A stretch of 64,000 nucleotides of DNA, taken from Cellulomonas chitinilytica (GTDB lineage: Bacteria > Actinomycetota > Actinomycetes > Actinomycetales > Cellulomonadaceae). This document shows positions 25,448-37,560 of this stretch, one piece after another. The stretch lies in NCBI RefSeq assembly GCF_016862675.1, contig NZ_BONK01000004.1, positions 248,001-312,000 on the forward strand, given 5' to 3'. The notes beneath the pieces were generated by a model. It saw only the letters and a program-made list of their open reading frames with translations, was not told where the DNA came from and made no database searches. Positions within the stretch are counted from its first letter, which is position 1; each line of letters opens with the position of its first letter. The position numbers and the translations under genes were made by a program.

Positions 25448-26452
25448 TCAGCCGCCGATGGCGCTCATCGGCCGGGCTGGCTGCAGGAACGACGGGTCGT
25501 CGATGTCGTGCCCGGCCTTCTTCCCGGCGAGACACCGCCGGTAGGCGTCCGCGATCGCCGCGTCCATGTCCGCGGAGGCCTCTCCGGCACGCAGGAGCGA
25601 GCGCACGTCGGTCTCCCCCTGGGAGAACAGGCACGCGCGGAGCTGCCCGTCGGCGGTGAGCCGCAGCCGGTCGCAGGACCCGCAGAACGGTGCGGTGACC
25701 GACGCGATGACCCCGACGGTGGCGGGCCCACCGTCGACGGTCCAGAGCTCGGCGGGTGCGGCGCCGCGGCCGGGGACCTCGGTGAGGGTGAACTCGGCGG
25801 TGAGCCGGGCGAGGATCTCGGCCTGCGTGACCATCTCGGTGCGGTCCCAGGTGTGGCCGCCGTCGAGGGGCATCTGCTCGATGAACCGCATCTGGTACCC
25901 GCGGTCGACGGCGAACCGGGTGAGGGCGACGACCTCGTCGTCGTTGACGCCGCGCATGGCGACCGCGTTGAGCTTCACGGGGCGCAGCCCGGCGGCGTCG
26001 GCGGCGGCGATCCCGGCGAGGGTCTCGACGAGCCGGTCCCGCCGGGTGAGCGAGATGAACCGCGCCCGGTCGAGGGTGTCGAGGCTGATGTTCACGCGGG
26101 AGAGCCCGGCGTCGGCGAGCGGTGAGGCGAGGGCCGGCAGCCGGAGCGCGTTCGTCGTGAGCGACACCTCCGGGCTCCCGCTCGGCCCGGTGAGGGCGGT
26201 GAGGCGCCGCACGACGTCGACGACGTCGACCCGCAGCAGCGGTTCGCCGCCGGTGAGGCGGATCTCGGTGATGCCGTGCTCGACCCCGACGCGCGCGACC
26301 TGCACGATCTCCTCGGTCGTGAGCATCGTCGAGCGGGCGAGCCACGGGACGCCGTCGGCGGGCATGCAGTACGTGCAGCGCAGCGAGCAGCGGTCGGTGA
26401 GGGAGATCCGCAGGTCGCGGTGCACCCGGCCGAACCGGTCGGTCAGGGTCAT
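25448..26452 (-). CDS. moaA: GTP 3',8-cyclase (radical SAM)
   Basis: 334 residues. The radical-SAM cluster C22-x3-C26-x2-C29 lies in DRCSLRCTYCMP, and the C-terminal second cluster has APFCGSCDRLRLTADGQLRACLF. The TGGEPLLR SAM-binding motif is present and the protein ends in Gly-Gly as in active MoaA. Catalyses the first step from GTP together with MoaC. ATG at 26452 overlaps the moaE stop (ATGA), preferred over an ATG at 26467. Last gene of the mog-moaE-moaA minus-strand operon. Confidence 0.94.
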   Translation of the reverse strand: MTLTDRFGRVHRDLRISLTDRCSLRCTYCMPADGVPWLARSTMLTTEEIVQVARVGVEHGITEIRLTGGEPLLRVDVVDVVRRLTALTGPSGSPEVSLTTNALRLPALASPLADAGLSRVNISLDTLDRARFISLTRRDRLVETLAGIAAADAAGLRPVKLNAVAMRGVNDDEVVALTRFAVDRGYQMRFIEQMPLDGGHTWDRTEMVTQAEILARLTAEFTLTEVPGRGAAPAELWTVDGGPATVGVIASVTAPFCGSCDRLRLTADGQLRACLFSQGETDVRSLLRAGEASADMDAAIADAYRRCLAGKKAGHDIDDPSFLQPARPMSAIGG

Positions 26453-26871
26453 GTCATCCCCACCCATACGTGGCTCCCGTCCGCGAGGACCTCACGCTTC
26501 CACACCGGCAGCTCGGCCTTCACCCTCTCGACGAGTGTCCGGCAGACGTCGAACGCGTGCGCCCGGTGCGCCGTGGCGACGGCCGCGACGATCGCGGCCT
26601 CCCCGACCGTCAGGTGCCCGGTCCGGTGGCTGACCGCGAGCCCCAGCACATCGGGGTCGTCGGCGACCTCCGTCGCGATCCGCGTCAGCACCAGGCCGGC
26701 GTCCGGGTGGGCGCTGTAGTCGAGCGCGACCACGGCGCCGGTCACCGACGGGTCGTGGTCACGCACGAGCCCGACGAACGTCGCGACGGCACCCGCGCGC
26801 GGCCCGCTCACATGTTCCACGTGAAACAGCAGGTCAAGCGGCGTCTTCTCGAGCCGGGCGAGCACCGTCAC
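26449..26871 (-). CDS. moaE: Molybdopterin synthase large subunit
   Basis: 140 residues, normal length. Motifs: GAVATFVGLVRDHD, VVALDYSAHPDAG (usually LEYEAY), VSHRTGHLTVGEAAIVAAVATAHRAHAFDVC, and the catalytic Lys region ERVKAELPVWKREV. Transfers sulfur from MoaD to precursor Z. GTG start overlaps the mog stop (GTGA); stop overlaps moaA. Confidence 0.93.
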   Translation of the reverse strand: MTVLARLEKTPLDLLFHVEHVSGPRAGAVATFVGLVRDHDPSVTGAVVALDYSAHPDAGLVLTRIATEVADDPDVLGLAVSHRTGHLTVGEAAIVAAVATAHRAHAFDVCRTLVERVKAELPVWKREVLADGSHVWVGMT

Positions 26872-27353
26872 GCGTGGTCACCCCCGCCCAGCTGGTCCAG
26901 CAGATGGCCGACGAGCGGAAGCAGCACGTCGAGCCCCTCGACGACGCCCCCGGGCGACCCGGGCAGGTTGACGACGACCGCGCCGGACGCGGTCACGCCG
27001 GCGACGCCCCGGGACAGCACGGCCGTCGGCACGGTCCGGGCGCCCTCGCGCCGCAGCAGCTCGGCGATCCCCGGCAGCTCGCGGTCGAGCAGTGGACGGG
27101 TGCCTTCGGGGGTGCGGTCCCGCGGCCCGACTCCCGTGCCGCCGGAGGTGATCACGAGGCGCGCCCCGTCGGCCAGGGCGGCGGCGAGGGCGGCCGAGAC
27201 GGGCTCGGCGCCGTCGGCCACGACCACCGGCTCGCCGACCGTGAACCCGGCGTCCCGCAGCCGGTCGCGCGCCGCCGGGCCGGACCGGTCCTCGCGCAGC
27301 CCGGCGGCAGACCTGTCGGAGGCGACGACGACCGTCGCGCGGGGTGCGGACAC
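26868..27353 (-). CDS. Molybdopterin adenylyltransferase (MogA/MoaB family)
   Basis: 161 residues. Family motifs are visible: VVVASDRSAAG, LVITSGGTGVGPRDRTPEGT and VVNLPGSPGGVVEGLDVLLPLVGHLLDQL. It adenylates molybdopterin before MoeA inserts molybdenum. The GTG at 27353 lacks a Shine-Dalgarno and may be leaderless. Heads the minus-strand trio with moaE and moaA. MogA and MoaB cannot be separated with certainty from sequence alone. Confidence 0.9.
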   Translation of the reverse strand: MSAPRATVVVASDRSAAGLREDRSGPAARDRLRDAGFTVGEPVVVADGAEPVSAALAAALADGARLVITSGGTGVGPRDRTPEGTRPLLDRELPGIAELLRREGARTVPTAVLSRGVAGVTASGAVVVNLPGSPGGVVEGLDVLLPLVGHLLDQLGGGDHA

Positions 27354-27550
27354 CGGGCCAGGGTAACCAGCGCCGCACGCCCGGCATCCGTCGGACCACC
27401 GTGGAAATGGTGGCCGCGGGACCGGCGGGTCGCGGCCGGGTGCGCCGATCCCACGCCGGCACCACGATCTCGGCGTTTCCGCACACCGAGGCGGACGCGC
27501 GTCCGACGCAGGTACGCTGGGCCCACAACTCAACATGCTGCTCGAACCGC

Positions 27551-27748
27551 GGCGGGAGAGCTCCCGCACAGCACGTACAGCGGGACGCCGAAGGAGCAAC
27601 CCTCCCCGGGAATCTCTCAGGCCCCTGTACCGCCGTGGCGAGGCAACTCTGGAAAGTGGTCACCCGGCGACGAGGTGACCCACCGACGGTGCAAGTCGGC
27701 GCGCCCCGGGCTCGGTGAGCCACGGCGGACCGGCAAAACTCTCAGGTA
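27551..27748 (+). ncRNA. Tandem glycine riboswitch
   Basis: Two glycine aptamers in series. Aptamer I (about 27551-27632) has GCGGGAGAG, then GCCGAAGGAGCAA and GGAATCTCTCAGGC. Aptamer II (about 27645-27748) has CTCTGGAAAGTGGT, GACGGTGCAAGTCGGC and CGGCAAAACTCTCAGGT. These are the conserved core strings of the gcvT-type glycine riboswitch. It ends 80 bases before gcvP and should switch on gcvPTH when glycine is abundant. A possible -10 TACGCT lies at 27513-27518. Confidence 0.95.
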
Positions 27749-27828
27749 CGTGCGTACGCGCGGATGACAGAGCGGGGAGCCCACCCGTCCGTCCCGGCGT
27801 CCCCGCCGGGCGAGCCCCCGGAGCAGCT

Positions 27829-30855
<3,027 letters not shown>

Positions 30856-30884
30856 CCGCCACCCCATCGACGAACGGATCCACC

Positions 30885-32030
30885 GTGACCGACGACGTCC
30901 GCTCCCCGCTGCACGACGAGCACGTGGCCCTGGGCGCCGCGCTGACGAGCTTCGCGGGCTGGCAGATGCCGCTGCGCTACACGTCCGACATCGCCGAGCA
31001 CACGGCGGTCCGCACGGCCGCCGGGCTGTTCGACCTGTCCCACATGGGCGAGCTCGAGGTCACCGGCCCGCAGGCCGCGGCCGCGCTCGACGGCGCGCTC
31101 GTCGGCAACCTGTCGGCGCTGGCGCCCGGCCGGGCCCGCTACACGATGATCGTCGCGGAGGACGGCGGCGTGATCGACGACCTGGTCGTCTACCGCCTGG
31201 CCGACGAGCGGTTCGTCGTGGTCGCGAACGCGTCCAACGTCGCGGTCGTCCGCGACGCGCTCGTGGACCGGATCGCGCGGTTCGACGCCACCCTCGACGA
31301 CGCGTCGCTGCGCACCGCGCTCGTCGCCGTCCAGGGCCCGCGCGCGGAGGCGATCGTCACGTCCCTGACCGACGAGGCGGACCAGCGCGAGGCCGTCTCC
31401 GCGCTCAAGTACTACACGGCGACCGACGCGACGGTGGCAGGCGTCGAAGCGCTCGTCGCCCGCACCGGTTACACCGGGGAGGACGGCTTCGAGCTGTTCG
31501 TCGACGCCGACCAGGCACCCGCCCTGTGGCGCGCGCTCCTCGCCGCCGGCGAGCCGCACGGCCTCGTCCCGGCCGGCCTCTCGGCCCGCGACAGCCTCCG
31601 CCTGGAGGCGGGCATGCCGCTGTACGGCAACGAGCTCGACCGCACGACGACCCCGCACGACGCCGGGCTCGACCGCGTGGTCAAGCTCGACAAGGTGGAC
31701 GACGAGGGCCGCCCGCTCCCGTTCGTCGGCCGTGCCGCGCTCGAGGCCCGCGCGGACGCCGAGCCGACACGCACGCTCGTCGGCCTGGAGGGCCTGGGCC
31801 GCCGGGCCGCCCGGCACGGCTACCCGGTGCTCGCCTCGGCCGACCCCGGCGCGGCCGTCGTCGGCACGGTCACGTCCGGCGCCCCGTCGCCGACGCTCGG
31901 CCACCCCGTCGCGATGGCGTACGTCGACCCGGCGTCCGCGGAGCCGGGCACCGAGCTCGCCGTCGACGTGCGCGGCCGGGCCGAGCCCGTGCGCGTCGTG
32001 GCACTTCCCTTCTACCGTCGTCCTCGTTGA
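30885..32030 (+). CDS. gcvT: Glycine cleavage system aminomethyltransferase, T protein
   Basis: 381 residues. Motifs include [76 protein letters not shown] and [13 protein letters not shown]. It releases ammonia and forms methylene-tetrahydrofolate. GTG at 30885 follows ACGGATCC; an alternative GTG at 30852 overlaps the gcvP stop (GTGA) and would add 11 residues. Middle gene of the gcvPTH operon under the glycine riboswitch. Confidence 0.94.
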   Translation: MTDDVRSPLHDEHVALGAALTSFAGWQMPLRYTSDIAEHTAVRTAAGLFDLSHMGELEVTGPQAAAALDGALVGNLSALAPGRARYTMIVAEDGGVIDDLVVYRLADERFVVVANASNVAVVRDALVDRIARFDATLDDASLRTALVAVQGPRAEAIVTSLTDEADQREAVSALKYYTATDATVAGVEALVARTGYTGEDGFELFVDADQAPALWRALLAAGEPHGLVPAGLSARDSLRLEAGMPLYGNELDRTTTPHDAGLDRVVKLDKVDDEGRPLPFVGRAALEARADAEPTRTLVGLEGLGRRAARHGYPVLASADPGAAVVGTVTSGAPSPTLGHPVAMAYVDPASAEPGTELAVDVRGRAEPVRVVALPFYRRPR

Positions 32031-32070
32031 CGTCGACGTCACCGCCGGCACCCGACCACTGGAGCACCCG

Positions 32071-32439
32071 ATGACCCTGCCCACGCACCTGCACTACACC
32101 GTCGAGCACGAGTGGCTCGAGGACGGTTCGCCCGCCACGGTCGGGATCACGTCGACCGCCGCCGACGCGCTCGGCGACATCGTCTACCTCGAGCTGCCGG
32201 CGGTCGGCGAGGAGCTGACCGCAGGCTCCGTCGTCGGTGAGATCGAGTCGACGAAGTCGGTCTCGGAGCTGTTCTCCCCCGTCACGGGGACCGTCGTCGA
32301 GGTCAACCAGGCCGCCGTCGACGACCCCTCGGTGGTGAACTCGGACCCGTTCGGGGCGGGGTGGCTGCTCAAGGTCGACGTGACCGGCACGGGCCCGCTC
32401 CTCACCGCCGACGAGTACGCGGCCCAGTCCCAGGCGTGA
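32071..32439 (+). CDS. gcvH: Glycine cleavage system H protein
   Basis: 122 residues. The lipoyl-accepting K62 is in [18 protein letters not shown], and the flanking YTVEHEW and GAGWLLKV are conserved. It shuttles the aminomethyl group between GcvP and GcvT, and needs the shared dihydrolipoyl dehydrogenase, which is not in the window. ATG with GGAG upstream, 40 bases after gcvT. Confidence 0.95.
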   Translation: MTLPTHLHYTVEHEWLEDGSPATVGITSTAADALGDIVYLELPAVGEELTAGSVVGEIESTKSVSELFSPVTGTVVEVNQAAVDDPSVVNSDPFGAGWLLKVDVTGTGPLLTADEYAAQSQA

Positions 32440-32700
32440 CCTGCGTCACGATCTATATCGGATGTTCCGGACCATGTGTGTCCGCCGGACGAGTGAACGT
32501 CACACGCCTGTAGCACACGGGATGTATCTCTCTGCCGATGCCTCGTTCATTGTGGGTGGCAGCGGGATCGGGTTTCCCCACGAAGTTCGTGTTGACGAGA
32601 TGACCAAACCGGCGTCATGACGCCCGGGATGTCACCTCTCATCCGGTACGCCGCCCACAGCGGAGCCGGAGAAGACGGCATCCACGCGCAACCGGAGGAC

Positions 32701-32937
32701 ATGATGACCATGCTGGAGACGACTGGGACCGTCGGGACCGTCACCGAGGCGCTCACGCGCCGCGAGCGGGTGGTCCTGGCAGAGCTGGCCGAGGACGTGA
32801 CGCTCGAAGAGATCGCCACACGGCTGTTCGTGACGCGCAACACCGTGAAGTCGCAGGTGCGCAGCGTCTACCGGAAGATCGGTGTCTCCACCCGGTCCGA
32901 GGCCGTGGCCTGGGCCGTGGCGCACGGGATCCGCTGA
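32701..32937 (+). CDS. Small LuxR-type helix-turn-helix regulator
   Basis: 78 residues, essentially a stand-alone LuxR/GerE DNA-binding domain: LTRRERVVLAELAEDVTLEEIATRLFVTRNTVKSQVRSVYRKIGV. No receiver or sensor domain is present. ATG codons at 32701, 32704 and 32710 follow GGAGG (32694-32698); 32704 has the best spacing. An upstream ATG at 32617 would add an unconserved stretch. The 261 bases after gcvH are relatively AT-rich and probably hold its promoter. A GNRA-loop hairpin follows the stop. Confidence 0.85.
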   Translation: MMTMLETTGTVGTVTEALTRRERVVLAELAEDVTLEEIATRLFVTRNTVKSQVRSVYRKIGVSTRSEAVAWAVAHGIR

Positions 32938-32973
32938 GCCACATCAGACTCCTCCGCCAGACTTCTTCTCTGG

Positions 32974-32997
32974 GACGGCCCGGGCGACCGGGCCGTC
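32974..32997. terminator. Hairpin with GCGA tetraloop
   Basis: GACGGCCCGG and CCGGGCCGTC form a perfect 10-bp stem closed by GCGA, 36 bases after the LuxR-type gene stop. Confidence 0.7.
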
Positions 32998-33055
32998 GCC
33001 ATGCCCCGGACGTCGGCAGCGGCACGGCGCCGACGGCGGCTGGCAGAATCTCCGC

Positions 33056-33487
33056 ATGACCCCACCTGTGCTCGTCGTGGCGGCCGCGCTCGTCGACGAC
33101 CTGGATGATCCGACAGCACTCCTCGCCGCCCGTCGAGCCGTTCCAGCCCGGCTCGCGGGGCGGTGGGAGTTCCCCGGCGGCAAGGTGGACCCGGGTGAGG
33201 CTCCGCAGGACGCGCTGCACCGGGAGATCCGTGAGGAGCTCGGTGTGCGGATCGCCCTGGGCGGCGAGCTCGTCGGCCCCGACGACGGGGCGTGGCGGCT
33301 GTCGGACGACTACGTGATGCGGCTGTGGCTCGCGGAGCTCGTCGACGGGACGCCGGCGCCGCTCGTCGAGCACGACGAGCTGCGGTGGCTCCCGGTCGGG
33401 CAGTGGCTGGACGTGCCCTGGTTGGATGCGGACGTCCGCATCGTGGAGGCGCTGGTGGCGCGCGTCAGCGACGTCATCGTCGGCTGA
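33056..33487 (+). CDS. Nudix hydrolase (MutT-like)
   Basis: 143 residues with an exact Nudix box from G42 to V64 (GGKVDPGE...REIREELGV; E57, E60 and E61 bind metal). The N-terminus MTPPVLVVAAALVDD and the WEFPGGK context resemble 8-oxo-dGTP pyrophosphatases that clean the nucleotide pool. Actual substrate is uncertain. ATG at 33056; no strong ribosome site. Confidence 0.88.
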   Translation: MTPPVLVVAAALVDDLDDPTALLAARRAVPARLAGRWEFPGGKVDPGEAPQDALHREIREELGVRIALGGELVGPDDGAWRLSDDYVMRLWLAELVDGTPAPLVEHDELRWLPVGQWLDVPWLDADVRIVEALVARVSDVIVG

Positions 33488-33499
33488 ACGCGCGCGGCC

Positions 33500-33643
33500 T
33501 CACCAGCGGTGGTTCGAGTTGCCCGAGCAGACGGACCCGGTGCCCTTGCAGAGGGTGCACTCACCCTTCCAACGGATCCGGCCGGCGCCGTCGCACTTCG
33601 CGCACTGCTGGACCGCGGAGCTGCACTCCTCACACGTTGCCAT
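33500..33643 (-). CDS. 47-residue CxxCxGxG zinc-finger-like protein
   Basis: A short open frame encodes 47 residues with nine cysteines. C4-x2-C7 is followed by CAKCDGAG (14-21) and CTLCKGTG (29-36), both matching the CxxCxGxG repeats of the DnaJ zinc-binding domain, then C39 and a terminal HRW. It is too dense in paired Cys to be accidental. It likely binds one or two zinc ions. Similar tiny cysteine-rich proteins exist in actinobacteria but the role is unknown. Antisense to and just beyond the Nudix gene. Ribosome site weak (GGAAGAGAG). Confidence 0.7.
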   Translation of the reverse strand: MATCEECSSAVQQCAKCDGAGRIRWKGECTLCKGTGSVCSGNSNHRW

Positions 33644-34005
33644 CTCGGTGGCTCTCTTCCGTCGTACTTCGTTGGCGGACGCCGCTCGAGGTCGCGAGGG
33701 GTCCCGCGTCCATGCGTCGTGACTGAATCATCGGCATCTCTGCCGCGAAGATGAGAACGTACGGCGGTCGCGCGTAGGTCGGAGGTCCGTACCTCCGCGC
33801 GGGAGCGCTTCCATGTCCTGGATCGTCCCGTTCGTTCGGCCGTCCGGGTTCCGAGATCACCCGTTCGGCCCAGGCGCTCCTTCGCGCAGGTCGGGCTCAC
33901 CGTAGCCCTCGAGGACGCCCGAGACCCGCATGTCGGCGGGCGAATCGACCCGCAGATAGCGGCGGCGCCCACACCGACGCGCTGACCACGCCCGCGCGCG
34001 GACGA
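33644..34005. other. Intergenic region with no convincing gene
   Basis: About 360 bases between the small zinc-finger-like gene and the metE terminator. It should contain the promoter of the small gene (minus strand). The only structure noticed is a small palindrome GGAGGT-CCGT-ACCTCC at 33781-33796. An open 76-codon minus-strand frame here lacks conserved features. Confidence 0.5.
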
Positions 34006-34043
34006 CGAAGGCCCCGGCCGCATCGTGCGGGCCGGGGCCTTCG
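34006..34043 (-). terminator. Terminator hairpin of the metF-metE operon
   Basis: CGAAGGCCCCGGCC pairs with GGCCGGGGCCTTCG, a perfect 14-bp stem with a 10-base loop, 13 bases beyond the metE stop on the minus strand. Confidence 0.85.
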
Positions 34044-34055
34044 GGTCGAGCAGGG

Positions 34056-36380
34056 TCAGAGCGTCGCGCGGACCGCCTTGGTCGCCTCGATGATGTGCTC
34101 GAGCGAGGGGGCGACCTCCTCGTAGCGACGCGTCTTCAGGCCGCAGTCCGGGTTGACCCAGAGCTGGTCGACGGCGATCGCCTTGACGGCCTCGGTGAGG
34201 AGCTCCTCGACCTCGCCCTCGGACGGGACGCGCGGCGAGTGGATGTCGTAGACGCCCGGGCCGACCGCACGCGGGTAGCCGGCCGCGTTGATGTCGCCGA
34301 GGATCTCCATCTTCGAGCGGGCCGCCTCGATGGACGTGACGTCCGCGTCGAGGCCGTCGATCGCGCCGATGATCTCGCCGAACTCCGAGTAGCACAGGTG
34401 CGTGTGGATCTGCGTGTCGTCACGGACACCGGCCGTGGCGAGGCGGAACGAGCGGACCGACCAGTCGAGGTAGGCCGCGTGGTCCTCCTCGCGCAGGGGG
34501 AGCAGCTCGCGCAGGGCGGGCTCGTCGACCTGGATGATCGCGATGCCGGCCGCCTCGAGGTCGGCGATCTCGTCGCGCAGGGCGAGGCCGACCTGGTTGG
34601 CGGTGTCGCCGAGCGGCTGGTCGTCGCGGACGAACGACCACGCGAGGATCGTCACCGGGCCGGTGAGCATGCCCTTGACGTGCTTCTCGGTGAGCGACTG
34701 CGTGTAGCTCGTCCAGGCGACCGTGATGGGCGCCGGGCGGGACACGTCGCCCCACAGGATCGACGGGCGCGTGCAGCGCGAGCCGTAGGACTGGACCCAG
34801 CCGTTCTGCGTCACGGCGAACCCGTCGAGGTTCTCCGCGAAGTACTGGACCATGTCGTTGCGCTCGGGCTCGCCGTGCACGAGCACGTCGAGGCCGATCT
34901 TCTCCTGCAGCTCGACGACGCGGCGGATCTCCGCCTTCATCTCGTCCTCGTACTGCTCGGCCGTGAGCTCGCCCCGGCCGAACGCGGCGCGGGCCACGCG
35001 GATCTCGGTGGTCTGCGGGAAGGAGCCGATGGTCGTCGTCGGCAGCGGGGGCAGGTCGAGGCGCTTGGCCTGCTGCTCCTTGCGCGACTCCCACGTGCCG
35101 CGGTTGAACGCGTCCTCGGTGAGGGCGGCGGCACGCGCGCGCACCTCGGGGCGGACGACGCCGGGAGCCGTCTTGCGGGAGTTCACCGCGTCCGTGGCGG
35201 CGAGGAGCTCCTCGTGGATCGCCTCGCGGCCCTCGGTCAGGCCCTCGGCGAGCGTGACGATCTCGAGGGTCTTCTGGTCGGCGAACGCGAGCCACGACTT
35301 CAGCGTCGCGTCGAGGTTCGGCTCGTCGGCCGTGTCGTGGGGGACGTGGAACAACGACGTCGACGTGCCGACCGTGACGGCGGCGGCGCCGAGGCCCTCG
35401 AGCTGCTCGAGGATCTGCAGCTTCGCGTCGAGGTCCGCGCGCCAGATGTTGTGGCCGTCGATCACGCCGGCGACGAGGGTCTTCGTCTCCAGGCCCGGGA
35501 CCGTCTCGGCCGGCGCGTGGCCGCGGACCAGGTCGATGCCGATGGCCTCGACGTCGGTGGACGCGAGCACCGGCAGCGCCGCGCCCAGGTCGCCGTAGGG
35601 GGCCGCGACGAAGATCGCCGGGCGGTCCGTGAGGTCGGTCGCGAGCGCGCGGTACGCCTCGACGACGGCGGCGAGCAGCTGGTCGGCCGGCACCTCGATC
35701 GAGTCGGACACGAGGGCGGGCTCGTCGAGCTGCACCCACGTCGCACCGGCGGCCTTGAGGTCGCGCAGGAGCTCGGCGTAGACGGGCAGCAGGTCCTGCA
35801 GGCGGTCGATGGGCGCGAAGCCCTCCGGCGAGCCCTCGGCGGCCTTCGCGAGCGCGAGGTACGTGACGGGGCCGACGATGACCGGGCGGGTCAGCACGCC
35901 GTCGGCCAGCGCCTCGGTGAACTCGCGGACCGGGCGGTCGCTCGCGTAGCGGAACGCGGTGTCCGGGCCGATCTCGGGGACCAGGTAGTGGTAGTTCGTG
36001 TCGAACCACTTCGTCATCTCGAGCGGCAGGTCGTCGCCGCGGCCGCGGGCCACCGTCGAGTAGCCCGCGAGGTCCAGGCGGCCGTTCTCGTCGACCAGGT
36101 CGGCGAAGCGGGCCGGCACGGCACCGACCACGGCCGACGCGTCGAGCACGTGGTCGTAGAACGAGAACGCGCTCGGGATGGCGGGGACGTCGGTGCGCAG
36201 GCCGAGCTCGGCGAGGCGGGTGCGCGTGCGGCGGCGCAGGTCGGCGGCGACGGCCTCGACCTCGTCGGCCGTGGAGCGACCGGCCCAGAACGACTCGATG
36301 GCCTTCTTGAGCTCACGGCGCGGCCCGATGCGGGGGTAGCCCAGGACGGAGCCGGCGGGGAACGTGGGGGTGCTGGTCAT
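34056..36380 (-). CDS. metE: Cobalamin-independent methionine synthase
   Basis: 774 residues, full length two-barrel enzyme. The N-terminus has GYPRIGPRRELKKAIESFW. The catalytic zinc site is seen as THLCYSEF (His and Cys), a Glu in the following barrel, and the C-terminal Cys in NPDCGLKTR. The substrate region GEPERNDMVQYFAE is intact. It transfers methyl from methyl-tetrahydrofolate polyglutamate to homocysteine. It lies 15 bases after metF on the same strand, so both share the SAM riboswitch. Confidence 0.97.
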   Translation of the reverse strand: MTSTPTFPAGSVLGYPRIGPRRELKKAIESFWAGRSTADEVEAVAADLRRRTRTRLAELGLRTDVPAIPSAFSFYDHVLDASAVVGAVPARFADLVDENGRLDLAGYSTVARGRGDDLPLEMTKWFDTNYHYLVPEIGPDTAFRYASDRPVREFTEALADGVLTRPVIVGPVTYLALAKAAEGSPEGFAPIDRLQDLLPVYAELLRDLKAAGATWVQLDEPALVSDSIEVPADQLLAAVVEAYRALATDLTDRPAIFVAAPYGDLGAALPVLASTDVEAIGIDLVRGHAPAETVPGLETKTLVAGVIDGHNIWRADLDAKLQILEQLEGLGAAAVTVGTSTSLFHVPHDTADEPNLDATLKSWLAFADQKTLEIVTLAEGLTEGREAIHEELLAATDAVNSRKTAPGVVRPEVRARAAALTEDAFNRGTWESRKEQQAKRLDLPPLPTTTIGSFPQTTEIRVARAAFGRGELTAEQYEDEMKAEIRRVVELQEKIGLDVLVHGEPERNDMVQYFAENLDGFAVTQNGWVQSYGSRCTRPSILWGDVSRPAPITVAWTSYTQSLTEKHVKGMLTGPVTILAWSFVRDDQPLGDTANQVGLALRDEIADLEAAGIAIIQVDEPALRELLPLREEDHAAYLDWSVRSFRLATAGVRDDTQIHTHLCYSEFGEIIGAIDGLDADVTSIEAARSKMEILGDINAAGYPRAVGPGVYDIHSPRVPSEGEVEELLTEAVKAIAVDQLWVNPDCGLKTRRYEEVAPSLEHIIEATKAVRATL

Positions 36381-36395
36381 GGTGGTGTCGGTCCC

Positions 36396-37418
36396 TCAGA
36401 GGTCGGTCGTGATCGGGTTCGTGTGACGCGGGGTCCGGGCCCCGCCGTCGAGGTCGGCGCCCTCGAGCAGGTCGAGCGCGGCGTGGTGCTGGTTGTACGT
36501 GTAGATGTGGACGCCCGGCGCGCCTCCGTCGAGGACGCCCTGGACCAGGTCGACGCTGGCGCGGATGCCCCGGCGGTGCCGGTCGAGCTCGTCGTCCGCG
36601 GCACCGAGCAGGTCGAGCAGCGTCGCCGGCACCTGCACGCCGGTGAGCTCCTGCACGCGCAGCAGCCGGGCCGGGTCGGTGGTCGGGATGATGCCGGGGA
36701 TGATCGGGATCGTGACGCCCGCCTCGCGCGCCTCCGCGACGAGCCCGAGGTAGGCGTCGGCTTCGTAGAACACCTGCGTGATGGCGAAGTCGGCCCCGGC
36801 CTGCTGCTTGGCGAGCAGGCTGGCCACGTCCTGGGCGCGGGTGCCCCCGGTCGCCGCGTTGCCGCGCGGGAACGCCGCGACGGCCACCGACAGCGGTCGG
36901 ACCCGGGAGCGCATCGCCTGCGACGGGCTCTGGGCGCAACGCTCCTGCTCGAGCGTCCGGAGCAGCTCGACGAGCTCGCTCGCGGTGTGCAGCCCGTCGG
37001 GGTGCGGCTGCCAGGCGGCCTGGTCCGTGGGCGGGTCGCCGCGCAGCGCGAGGAACGAGCGCACGCCCTCGTCGAGGAACTCCTCGACGATCGTCGTGAT
37101 CTCCGCGCGCGACGTCCCGACGCACGTGAGGTGGGCGATCGGGTTGAGGGACGTCTCGCGCAGCAGCCGCCTGACGAGCTGGCGGGTCGTCGTGCGCGTC
37201 TTGCCGGCCGCCCCGTACGTGACGGAGACGAAGTCGGGGTGAGCGGCCTCGAGCGCCTGGATGGTGGCCCACAGCCGCGGTGCGGCGTCGGGGTTGCGCG
37301 GGGGGAACAGCTCGAACGAGACGGTCGGCCGGTCCACCGCGGCACGGGGTCGCGGCGACTCGGCGACATGGACGCCGGGCACGCGCTCGCTCGCCGTCGC
37401 GGCGCTCACCGGTGACAC
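36396..37418 (-). CDS. metF: 5,10-methylenetetrahydrofolate reductase
   Basis: 340 residues with an eight-stranded barrel. Motifs: VSFELFPPRN (catalytic Glu), FVSVTYGAAGKTR, IAHLTCVGTSRAE, FLALRGDPP, AAFPRGN, and AITQVFYEADAYL. Makes methyl-tetrahydrofolate, the donor used by MetE. The GTG at 37418 gives a 30-residue leader; an internal start before TVSFELFP is possible. A SAM-I type riboswitch lies just upstream. Confidence 0.95.
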   Translation of the reverse strand: MSPVSAATASERVPGVHVAESPRPRAAVDRPTVSFELFPPRNPDAAPRLWATIQALEAAHPDFVSVTYGAAGKTRTTTRQLVRRLLRETSLNPIAHLTCVGTSRAEITTIVEEFLDEGVRSFLALRGDPPTDQAAWQPHPDGLHTASELVELLRTLEQERCAQSPSQAMRSRVRPLSVAVAAFPRGNAATGGTRAQDVASLLAKQQAGADFAITQVFYEADAYLGLVAEAREAGVTIPIIPGIIPTTDPARLLRVQELTGVQVPATLLDLLGAADDELDRHRRGIRASVDLVQGVLDGGAPGVHIYTYNQHHAALDLLEGADLDGGARTPRHTNPITTDL

Positions 37419-37461
37419 CGGTGGGTGCAGGGTCGGGGGTCACGCACGAACATGTCTCACT

Positions 37462-37552
37462 CCATCGACCCTGGCGGAAGCACCCACACCCTCGTCGGGG
37501 AGGGGGGTTGCTGCGGCGTCGTCGAGCCAGGTCTCTCGGCCGCTCTGGATGG
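37462..37552 (-). ncRNA. SAM-I type (S-box) riboswitch upstream of metF
   Basis: Read on the minus strand, CCATC pairs with GATGG to close P1. Inside are AGAGCGGCCGAGAGACCTGGC, the kink-turn and P2 region, then GACGCCGCAGCAACC, GGGTGTGGGTGCTTCC and GCCAGGGTC. These are the conserved S-box core strings in the correct order. It ends 43 bases ahead of the metF start and should shut off metF-metE when S-adenosylmethionine is plentiful. Confidence 0.88.
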
Positions 37553-37560
37553 TTGCGGCG

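Noticed and set aside
25448..26467. Upstream ATG at 26467 for moaA
   Set aside because: The ATG at 26452 overlaps the moaE stop by ATGA, as in the other genes of this operon, and fits the family N-terminus.
33644..33860. 76-codon minus-strand frame upstream of the small zinc-finger-like gene
   Set aside because: No ribosome site, composition not protein-like, no recognisable features.
34095..37415. 1106-codon plus-strand frame opposite metE and metF
   Set aside because: No motifs; metE and metF fill the other strand with intact catalytic residues.
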